Positions 37,308-48,100 of a stretch of DNA of 64,000 nucleotides are shown one piece after another; the first letter of the stretch is position 1; each line of letters begins with the position of its first letter. Location: positions 26,270,501 through 26,334,500 of the forward strand of contig OY754470.1 in assembly GCA_963575645.1 (NCBI GenBank). The letters run 5' to 3'. The stretch is from Xanthostigma xanthostigma. Taxonomy: Eukaryota > Arthropoda > Insecta > Raphidioptera > Raphidiidae. Made by a program: the position numbers and the translations under genes. Below the pieces are notes generated by a model, which was given only the letters and a program-made list of their open reading frames with translations, was not told the DNA's origin and searched no databases.

Positions 37308-38252
37308 CATTTTTTTATATTTATAGACAGAACTATCAGAATAAAGCAACGGAAAAATCTTTAGACTCCATCTGAACAAAACTTTTTTACTTAAAAACTG
37401 GTTAATTTTGTACATCTCGTGAATAGCTAGTTAAAAAAAATTAATTCAAAAATTTAAATACAAATGGGCATGCTTATATTCTATAAAAGCCGTAATAAAA
37501 TTATTACCATAAACCACTTTGCCTTGTGATCACAGTTTATAATGCAAATAGTTGTAATGTTGATACTTGAGAGTGATACAGCACAGATATTTATATTGCG
37601 TTGCATTAAACCATTTCACTTTAAAATGGATTAAGAAAGTGTAAAAATTCACAAAAACGCAATTTAAACAGATTTAATGGAAGTTTCTAAAACTAAACAT
37701 TATATGAAAAATGTATATAAAACATATGAGATACGTCTCAAAGATAATTTAGTATTTTGGGAAATAACTTGAGAATGTGTAAATTTCAGTGGCGGTTTCT
37801 CTATGAGTGCTGCAGAGCTGCAGATCAACCCAAATCTTAGGTACACTCCATATTTTTAGAACGATTTATATTTTCCATATTTAACCAATATAGATCTATG
37901 TTAGGAAATAGTGTAATACTAGTTTTACAATCAACGCTGAAGTTTAACAACCACGGGCAGACCACAAAACTCGCGTGTTCTGTGTGACAGCCTTTCTTGG
38001 GCTCAGGTGCTGTACTGCGTTCCGAAGCAGCACGTGAAACGTCATCATCAGATACCCCCGGTGTACACAGTGCAACTCCTGACCTACAAGCTATAGCGTG
38101 TTGTTTAGATCAGCTTTGAACTGCATTTATCCTCAGCATGTTACTACAAATAAACATCCATCACTGTCATAATATGCTAGAAGTGTTCACTTTATCGATC
38201 TCATTCTGTCAACACCTTTGACGGATTTTACTCGACAGGACGTATATCGTAC
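37308..38252. other. Intergenic sequence without a recognised gene
   Basis: CAGTGGCGGTTTCTCTATGA near 37788 could be one end of another hAT-like repeat; no partner end found. Confidence 0.35.
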
Positions 38253-38260
38253 ATACACAT

Positions 38261-38791
38261 TAGTGATGTGGCCACATGACTTTTTATTGGGAGCTGGCTC
38301 CGTGCGCTCCGCTCACTAAAAGAGTCGCTCAGAGCGAGTCGTTCAAAGGAGCGACACTAGACAGTACGCACTACACAAGAGTGCAGACTGCAGTGGTGTG
38401 AACTGTCATCATGCATGCTATTGTTCAGGAGTCACGAAGCATTGCACAGCGCAATACACACTCAGCTCTGAAGCTCATTTTAATATGATACTGATCTTAT
38501 ATTATTCGCATTTCGTATAAACTATAAAGTATAATAATGTTTATTGTTAAAATAGTATATCTTTGTCAACGACGTCAATGTGAATGGTTTAAGTCACTGT
38601 TAAGCTTAGTACTATTACACTTACAGTGTGTCATTCAACATTAAATGATTCAAGCAAAGATAACTCCGTACGTGCAAAATTCACTAGTGTCTCTGTGGCC
38701 TGTGCTGTGTGCGCTCTGTAAATGTGCGAATACAACAGCACAGAACAGCTCAGAACAGAGCAATGACTCGCTCAGGAGCGACACATCACTA
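38261..38791. mobile_element. hAT-type miniature element with perfect 8-bp target duplication
   Basis: Flanked by ATACACAT at 38253-38260 and 38792-38799. The ends TAGTGATGTGGC and GCGACACATCACTA are inverted repeats. 531 bp. Inside each end GAGCGACACTAG / CAGGAGCGACACAT-like motifs recur. Shares only the terminal bases with the element at 23537-24078. Confidence 0.9.
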
Positions 38792-38879
38792 ATACACATA
38801 TGTGATAAACGGCACACCGACTTATGGCAGTAGTGACCAGTGTTACAGTGTATAATGTTAACAGTAAATAATTAAAACA

Positions 38880-39002
38880 TTATATAAATGGATGTGATTT
38901 ATAATTTAATTACCCCTCCCCTCCTCATTCATGGTTCGTGTTAGAAGATACCTCGGGTTGACCCTGCAGAATATCCATTTAAAATGTTCACGCGCCGCCA
39001 CA
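38880..39002 (-). repeat. Interspersed repeat, copy 2 of the 26557 family
   Basis: On the minus strand it reads GTGGCGGCGCGTGAACATTT and on to an AATTAAATTATAAATCAC block, matching 26557-26665. Confidence 0.6.
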
Positions 39003-42000
39003 GGTCAATTTCATTATTTTAGACAAACGGACAGTCAGGCAGAATAGTGAAAACAACAGGTTCAGCCCTTAGGATACGGAATTCTAAAAACTAAGCAATT
39101 ACCATTTTACAATTGCAGAAATATTCCGAACAATGATCAATAATAATTAATGATGCTTATAAATATACGGTGTCCCCCCGTTCACATGTACGGAAGGTCA
39201 AGTTGATTAAAAACCGACTTGTAATATTAGTCATACATATACTGAGGTATAAAGAGTGTCCAAGAAGAAACGTCCAGTATTTTGAGACCAGTAGCGTCTT
39301 ACTCGCAGTCACGTATAATAATAGACAGTTTTGTGATCGCCTGGCAGACATTTAGACCTGACTAAATCATCTGGATTATTTATTTTTTATTTTATTAAAT
39401 ACTAAATTTGAACGTGTTAAAACTTCATAATGCTTCAAGGACTTTTTTTGCAAATAAAATTTCGCAAAGTTAACAATTTACGGCTTGGCTAGGCCCCACT
39501 ACCCTCCGGCCAAGTCTTCTATTTTTTGTTCAGACACTATAAAAGAAATACATTTTCTTCCTGCCTCAAATATCTACTCAAAAATGTTTGTAAGCTCTTC
39601 TACTATGACCGGGAAAGGGTTAGTAAAGCTTTACTGTAGCAGAAAATTGGAAAAATGCGAAATGAATCAAGGTGTGTCTAAAAGCAAGTGCTTTTCCAAA
39701 TATAGGTCACTGCCTAATGGCTATAAACATTTGTGTGACTCATTCATTGTTAAAAGTAAATTCCTATTGCCATTAATCTCAAAGCTATTATCTATATTAG
39801 GAACATTGAGCAAAAATAACCAGCAGATAACTAATCATACAAAGCGTTCACAATAATATTATTCAAAACGTTTATAACTACGCCTTCCTAATATCAACAC
39901 TATTAATTAAATGTTTATTACGGAAACAGAATGTAAGGTCCTAGTATACAAAATATCAAGAGTTCGCTATTACCACTCCAACACCACAAGTGGGGACTGA
40001 TACAAATGACCCCTCACCAAATACGTGGGAAAATGACTTTTTGTGAAATTCTTTTTAACTGGGGGGATAAATCTGCAGTCATTTGATGCTTAAAAAAGTT
40101 TCATATACAACTTGGGTCTGAAAATCCCGGCGTCCAAAGTTACTAGCTAATCAAAAACGGGTGTTTTGTGGCAATTAACGAAAAGAATTTCACCCAAAGT
40201 CATTTTCTCATGTACATATTTGGTGCGGGTTCATTTAGGTCAAAATTCACTTTTCAAAATTTGATAATATTTTTTCGTTCGTTCGCTCGCTCATTTTTTA
40301 AGTTGACTGCCTGTCCCGAGACCCGCGTTAAGAAGCATAGCTTCAAACAAATTTTTTGAGTACTACCTACCTAAACGAGAAAATAAGATAATGAATAATG
40401 ATAATTCATTTATTTACTATATATTGAAATCAAAAATAGTTTTGTAATTACTATTTTTCATATCATTTCGTATAGTACCACGTATCCGTAACACGTGTTA
40501 AAATTTCTCCTACATTCAGTACATAAGCGACCTACGTGATGTATTCAAGGTCTAGGCCAGTCTCATGAAACGGTGGGCAGCATATATCAGATACTGCGAT
40601 AGGTGTGATTTTTTTTTATTTTTAAACTTTAACAAATTATACTAACAGATGCACAAAAAATACAAATATATTATTTAAAAAAATATAGAAAGATGGATTA
40701 CCTCTTTTGATTTCTAAAATATCGCTTTTTAATCAGTTTCAAATTTTCTTTTTCTTGAGTAATACCATTTATTTTTTTTCTCAGAGCGGGATACCCTTAA
40801 ATTATATTATTGTTAATTGAAATGACATATCAGCAGAGTATGAACACTTTGGTAGTGCGTCTTAATCAGGACCTGTCAAACCTGACTATATAAGCAACGA
40901 ATTTGTGCAAGTGTTAAAAGTAATATAGGTATATAAATACTTTTTGTAAACTTTTTGAATCTACCGTTTTTATGTCAATCTACCGCTTTTTAAGATACCG
41001 GGTAACATTGACTATGCACGTGCGGGCGACAAGACTTGCTTGCTGCTACGTTTTGTCAAAGCGGCACATTTTTACGTATTTTGGGGACAGCGACACACTT
41101 AGCTTAAAAGCGGGGCTGTCCCGCTCAAAGCGGGACGTTTGGTCACGGTAGTAATACAGCCTGTAATCTGTATATTATTAAGCTACGACAAAATGGGGGA
41201 AAACATTATATTCTGCATTAATTAGCTGTCAAACCAAAATCTACCCACGCGACACGGGGCGGTTAGTTATTCAATTAGGTCAATCTACCGTAAAAGTCAT
41301 ATTAAAGCACAGCATTTAAATTTGAAAAAAAAAAGTAATATATGATTCGCACATGATCCACAAACTTTGTCATTACTTTTAATCGTTCCGTTATCGATTA
41401 TTCTATTTATGCTGTTGTCATTGATGTTGGGTCTTTTTTAGACATCAATCATTAATTATCGATCACGACATTGTTTTGTTTTGAGTTTCTATTAGCTACG
41501 CTTAAGAAACAAACAAAGACAATAAAATTTTTAATCTCAGAAGTATTTAGACCTCGTCTTGATTAAATAAAATTTTGTTTACACTGTTTACTTTTAATTT
41601 TATATAAAGATCGATCTGACCATTACATTGAAAATGACTGAATTCGATATTGTGTCGATCAAATTAAAATACAAAGATAAATTGCGACAATTTTTTTTGT
41701 CTTTGACATCCCTGCTTTAGTCTACAAAACAGCTGCGTGGGAGCACATGTCCAAATACGTTTAAGTTGTGTAATATTCCAACAATAATAGTAATTATAAT
41801 TTGTAATGTTGAATTAAGTCACTAAATGTAGGTAGACCACGCAAACAAGTTTTTCCTTTCCAAATGAGTACAAGAAAAATAATATTTGAATTCGTTGCTG
41901 ATTTGCAATTTCTATTGTTGACTATGGGCTCCATAGAATGTTGCAGACCACGACAACAACAATAATAGAAAGCAGGTAAAAACCCGACCTTCTTAGAATT

Positions 42001-42129
42001 GCCTGGAGAATATAATGCATGTGAAGAAAGGTTGAGATGCTTCCAGAACATTCGATAGGCGGGGGACGAAGCTATAAAATGCGAGCGGAGTGGTTGGCAA
42101 GTCAGTCAGTTGTTCGTGTGGCGTACATG
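39003..42129. other. Intergenic stretch; one doubtful open frame
   Basis: Mostly AT-rich. A 123-codon + strand frame at 39485-39856 follows a possible acceptor (TTTTTTGTTCAG at 39532) but shows no known domain. The block 40000-40340 and phrases like GCGGGACAGCCCC (41100-41140) look like decayed repeats. I see no gene here that I can defend. Confidence 0.35.
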
Positions 42130-42513
42130 TGTTGGGTTTCCCAACCATTTTTACGTCGAGCCTCCCCGGATAATAAATAATATTTGCAAAGCCCCCTTTA
42201 TTTTTTTTCGTGATTAAAAACCAACGCACATTATTTTAACAACATTTAATTGTCAATTACAACTTTAATTTATACAAAGTAAACCTTAATAAAAAACTAA
42301 ACGAAGAATAGACTTTTCTTTTATTACTATAGTATTGTCAAACTACTGATTTCTTTTATAAAAAGAGACCGACTGTATCAATGTATGTGTTATTATATTA
42401 TTTATGACGTGTTAAAATAACTTTTTTTTTCGAAAATTCAAAGCATTCCGCGCGCTCCCTGCCATCTCTCTACGCTCCCCTAGAGAGGCGCGTCCCACTG
42501 GTTAGGAAATCCT
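42130..42513. mobile_element. hAT-like element of the GTTCCCAACC type
   Basis: Left part GTTGGGTTTCCCAACCATTT, right part GGCGCGTCCCACTGGTTAGG then AAATCCTG, which resemble CAGGGGTTCCCAACC-type hAT ends. No clear target duplication. Confidence 0.45.
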
Positions 42514-42945
42514 GATCTAGATAGTATTGTTTATTAATTAATGTAATGATTTGATCGCAAGTAATTGTAATATATTATAATATTTGTGTTTAACACAACT
42601 GAAATCATAATTACGTTCTACACAATTGATTTCTCAAGGTAGGTATTTAATATTTAATTGAAACAGTATTTTTTATTAATTAGTTTCTCATTAATTTCCT
42701 GGAATGTGCAAAATTCTTAGCATATGTTGTGGTTGGTATGATTTGTTTTCCGTAAATGAATTTAGAAAAACTATTTTTATTAATTATTTATCTTTGTAGA
42801 GTCTACACTAAATACAATTATCAATTTTTACTGCACCAGTGACGATATTAAACCGAAGTTACTCACTGTTCATCAACTTTTCTGGTAGTACAGGTACCTG
42901 CAGTGCATTGTATATAGCGGCACGTTATTAATAAATGATCACTGC

Positions 42946-43306
42946 ACACGAGGTCGGTTATGGCGCTGAGTCTTGCGCTGGCTATGAGGATGGAAATGAC
43001 ATCACTGCGGAGTCTCGGGAGTACTTACAAGATGTATTTCAAATTTAGAACCAGGGCTATTATTCGTGCTAGTTTTGAGCAAGAACCAATCAGAATACAG
43101 TATCTTGTGACGTGGACGACTATAAACAAACATGGCGACATAGTGTGCGTTCTGTTCAGAGACAATAATATTAACATTCGAACTGTCACGCGTATCGTGT
43201 GAAGCGAACACATAAAAGCCATCACGAAATCTAGCGCCACAGCACACTTGAAACCTAGCAGCCAAATCTAGCAAGGAATCCAGCGGTTAGACTAACCTCG
43301 TGTGCG
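42946..43306. mobile_element. Element with GCACACGAGGT inverted ends
   Basis: GCACACGAGGTCGGTTA at the left and TAACCTCGTGTGC at the right, 361 bp. Less AT-rich than its flanks, so it holds overlapping open frames on both strands; these have no recognisable domain. No target duplication seen. Confidence 0.6.
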
Positions 43307-43477
43307 ACCTTTAGTAGGAAAATCTATGTTCGAGAAATCGCAATAGCTTGTGACTTTAGAGACACTATGCCACCACAAAATTTTTAGTAGAAAACTTTGC
43401 TGGTAGTCTATAAAACTATTCCTATGTCATTTTGTTTTCACAATTTACAACTAGGATGCCATTTTGGCAAATTCCAC

Positions 43478-43769
43478 CAAGTGGCGTAACTATACCACCT
43501 GCGGCCCGTGGCAAATTTATCGGAAAAGCTTCCCGTTGTAGTTTCATCTTTGTCAATCACGAAGTAAAGTCGATATTTGTATAATTCGAGTATGTTCTTG
43601 AATTAATACCTAACTTAAATTGATTAAATACAAAATTAACATTTTTTACCGAATTTTGTAATAAATGTTAGGTTCCTCCTGTCCTAACGGCCTCTCGGGC
43701 CGGGGACCCCCTCAGGCCAGAGGCCCGTGGCATTTTTCCCGTTCTGCCAACCTACTGTTACTCCACTGG
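43478..43769. mobile_element. hAT-like relic with GTGGCGTAACTA end
   Basis: CAAGTGGCGTAACTATACCA at the left; GTTACTCCACTGG at the right is its imperfect complement. A similar right end, TAGTTACGCCACTG, occurs alone at 57916-57930. Confidence 0.45.
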
Positions 43770-44134
43770 TCCCACCGCTGCAGATGCTGATGACAATTAC
43801 TTGGAAGTAATTACAAACGCATTCATTTTAAAGTTTTCATCACAAAAATAAATAACACAAATAAAAGAAGATTTTGTCGGCAGTGTTAATGTTAACAATA
43901 AAGAGAAAACTATTGTATCTTCTGAATTGCCACACGTAAAAGTAAATGTTTTGTTACGCTTCATAACTACATAAAATGGTATATTGACACGTATTTTATA
44001 CAATTTATTGTATAAAATATGCGCGAAATATTGACATACATTTTATACACTTATACATTTTTTCATGAAACTATAAATTGCACAAATTATTCACATTATC
44101 TCAGAAACTTGAACATGAGTTTATTAGCTTCAAA

Positions 44135-44463
44135 TCTACACTAGGTAATATATAAAGCTGAAGAGTTTGTTTGTTTGTTTGTTTGGCTGAACGCGCTAAT
44201 CTCAGAAACTACTGGTTCGAATTGAAACATTTTTTTTGTTGGATAGCCTATTTATCGGGGAAGGCTATAGGCTATATAATATCACGCATCAATGGAAAAT
44301 GTTGCAAAATATAACTCAAAAGTCCGTCCGATAACAACTTTTGAACGGTAACTCCAATCATCATGAAATTTGAACACAACATTCAACTCGGTAAATTAAG
44401 ATGAATGTGCGTACTCATGTCCCTCCTCCCATTCGTTCTTTTGTAACCGGGCGGGACCGCTAG
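44135..44463 (+). mobile_element. Non-autonomous Helitron, short copy D without the tRNA module
   Basis: Starts TCTACACTAGGTAATATATA and ends GGGCGGGACCGCTAG before T; 329 bp. Same ends and 3' block as copies A, C and F, but the tRNA-like segment and its T-run are missing. Confidence 0.8.
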
Positions 44464-45119
44464 TAAAATATAATAATAATTACAAAAAAGAGATTAGCAA
44501 CGATAAAAAACGATTCTTTTCTTCTTTTTTAAAGACTATTATGTCGTTTTTGGTACTTTTTGGCCACTATACTGATTCAAGAAAAAGTCTTGCGTGCCTC
44601 TTTAGAAAGGCCACCTCTCCATGTTTGACCCGGAGTTTCCAGGTTTTAGTATTTCTTACGGACTCCGAGTTATACCAACGAGTTGGATAGATAGACTGCT
44701 AGTCTGGCCAGTGCGAAACCAAGTTCCGGTAGAAAAGGGACAAATAATAATAATAATAATAGATTTATTCCTCACAAAAAACTACCATATACAATGTACT
44801 AATACAGTTACATTATGGAATATTAACCTATCTAAATGGCTTTATAATATTCTTTTCGTCCCCCACATTAGGCTCTACAAAGTGTGCCGTGTAAAATTTG
44901 TTTTTTATATCCATGGCGACGAGACTATATCCGCTGTCCATCTTGTAATTTTTATCCACGATACGTCGCTTTCATCGCCTGTCATTACGCAATAAAGTTA
45001 AAGATTTTGCCCCGTTATTTCATTACACTGATACACAGTTGGAAACAGTGCGAATTAGTAAGCGATAAGTGATAGTTTGATTCAAAATACGACCGTTGTA
45101 ATAAATTATTGTTCGTATC
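44464..45119. other. Region upstream of the zinc-finger gene
   Basis: Presumably holds the promoter and 5' leader of the gene starting at 45120. An in-frame TAA precedes its ATG by 18 nt. No TATA box stood out. Confidence 0.4.
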
Positions 45120-48100
45120 ATGAAAGATATATCGGTAAACGCTTATGGCTTCAGCGCAATTTGTCGGCTGTGTTTAAAAAGTGACATTACGCTCATCGAT
45201 ATATTTCGGTTTTCATCGATACTGAAAGACAAAATAGCTGATGTAATTATGAAGTACGCTCCAGTTCAGGTTAGTTCATACTGTACTACATTTATGTGAA
45301 TTTTATTTGAAATATTATGTAGTATTTTAGGTTTGTACAATTAATTTTATTAGATTATTTACCGTTTTTGATTTTGATGATTTTTATGTTGTCATTTGTA
45401 TTTGAAAATTAAATATTCAAATATTCATTTTCATAGCAGCCCGTTGCCATGAATATAAAACGATTTTTTTTAAATATGAAGCTGTCAAAATAGATTCAAC
45501 GAACAGTGTTTTTGTGAGAACAATGACAAAATAAAAAACAGTACAGAAAAAGAAGAATATTATGTTGAAATCAGAGCTAAAACCCGGTTTTGAAAATGAA
45601 TTTTTCATATATCGAAAGAGAATGAAGGAAAATGACTCTGATAAAAATATCGTCTGAAATGATTAACCTGTTCGGTAGTTTTATGTTAGATTTTTTTTAA
45701 ATCATAAAATTTAAAAATCTATTTTACAACCAAGATAAATTTCAATGGAACGTTGATTTTCAAAAAAGTCCTCAATTTATTACAAGGCAGTAACCAAAGT
45801 AACTTAGTCTGATTCGTCACCATAGAGATATTAGACTAGAGTACGCGAGTGAGCCGTAAAGTGTCTGCAATTCAGAGAGAAAAGTTCCTTATCTCTATGG
45901 TAACTATTGATACAAAACAATGCTGATTTGAGTAAACATATATCTGGTTTTCTGGACCCGCTGCAGCGTTCTCTCTTTCAACTGAGGACATTAATTTCAC
46001 TTATGGCAAGCATACGAACTAACGAACTCTAGTTACTTATATCTCTATGGCTGTAACACTAAAAAAAAATCCGGCATTTTTTAAAAAAATCGATTCATAG
46101 TAAGAATTTTATTGGTTTTAAAAGGATTTACAAATGTAAAATGACATATAACTAATAGGACGCATAAAACTTTTTTTAAATTTTTAGTTGGGAAAAGATT
46201 GCAAAATTGTAAACAATGAATTTTGGGTTAGAGTACGATAACTCGATGTGCAAAATATCCATTGAAAATACACAATTATTATTATTTTAAATAATATATA
46301 ACAGTGTTATTAGCCGTGCGGAAAATTGATTTTTAATTTTTTTTACGCAGTGAAATGGGGCAGGCTTTTAGAGGGACTTCTTTAAAAAATAATTACGGGA
46401 TCATGTCGATGTGATGGCGTTTTTTTTTGCGCAGTGAAAAAGGAGTTTCTTTAAAAACAATTACGGGATAGTGTCGATACGATGGCGTTATTTGCGCAGT
46501 GAAAAGGGGGGGGGTGCTTTTGGAGGAGTTCTCCAAAAAACAGTTACGGGTTGTGTATACAAAGTGAGATAGTAATTGCAGTAATTCTACACCAGTTGCT
46601 ATGACGTGTATATATGTGATTTCTGATTGGTTATGGCTATAGTTTACACAGTGCGAGCTAGCGTACGAGTCAGCCTGCCGAGTAGCTGCACTGCAGTAAC
46701 TCGCACTGTTTGGACGTCACTTACGAGTAACTCGCACGTGCGAGCTAGACAGTAGCTCGCATCCGAGTTACTTCAACATTTTTTGTTTTCACTCGCATGC
46801 TCGCCCGCCAGCAACTCGTACATGACAGCAGCTCGGCCGTCGCTCGCATCGTTTGGACGCGTTCGGCAGTAAGCTAGCCAGTGCGAGCGGGATAGTCTAC
46901 TGAGCGGAACCCGTGTTTTGTGCTGCGCCTGCGTAGTGTTTAACGAATCCAAAATGGCAACTCGCAAGACTGGACAGCAGCTACTCGTATCGTGTAGACA
47001 GCAAAGGCGAGCCGAGCTACTGGCGTACGAGTTTTTAATATTGGTCGCCGCGAGTCTTGTCGTCCACTGTTTGTTAACTATAAATTGTTAACTTTCAGCT
47101 CAATTTATATCTACGAAGCCTGTAAATTTGTGAAAAAGAACATAGCTGACTTTCAAAAGGTCAAAGATAAACATCACCACAACACCCGACAAATACATTC
47201 GTTATATATAGACAATTATCGGCTGTCATTATATAATAAAGGCCCATTATGTTCCAGTAGCAAACTATATAACAAACTGCCTGCTGATATAAAGACTATT
47301 AGCAACTATGACAGGTTCAGACGTTGACTTAAAAATTTTGGTTCTATGACTCTATATCCTCGGACAAAATATCCTGGACAAAATATCCCGGACAAAATAT
47401 CCTCAGACAAAATATCCTCAAGACAAAAAATCCTTCGGACATAATATCCACGGTATGATAAAATTATACGGGATACAAGGCTAAAATAAAAAAACAATTT
47501 TTATTCACTAGAACATTATTTATTGATCAACGTTTCGGCAATTTTCTTGACTTCTTCAGGACCTTAAAAATCTTTAGTGAAAAGTCACAAAATTAAGAAG
47601 GCAAGAAATATTGCCGAAACGTTGACCAATAAATAATGGGTAATTATACACTTTCACGGTCACCTGGTTTTTTGGCTCTAGAAAATCGAAAAATAGATGG
47701 ATTTCAATGATCTCGGTCTCAAAAAGTTCCATTTTACGGCGGATTTATGAAAAAAATTAGTTCACCCCGGAATTACAATTCGCATACCCGTTTATCGTTC
47801 ACCCCGGAATTGTTTTTTTAAAAACTCCACATTTGCCCCTTCCCGTTTCACTGCGAGACAATTCGCATACCCCTTTATCGTTCACCCCGGAATTACAATT
47901 CGCATACCCGTTTATCGTTCACCCCGGAATTGTTTTTTTAAAAACTCCACATTTGCCCCTTCCCGTTTCACTGCGAGACAATTCGCATACCCCTTTATCG
48001 TTCACCCCGGAATTACAATTCGCATACCCGTTTATCGTTCACCCCGGAATTGTTTTTTTAAAAACTCCACATTTGCCCCTTCCCGTTTCACTGCGAGACA

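Noticed and set aside
39485..39856. 123-codon open frame with a possible upstream splice acceptor
   Set aside because: No family recognised and no neighbouring exon found; kept only as a note in the intergenic entry.
42960..43274. Open frames on both strands
   Set aside because: They fall inside an element with inverted ends and have no recognisable domain.
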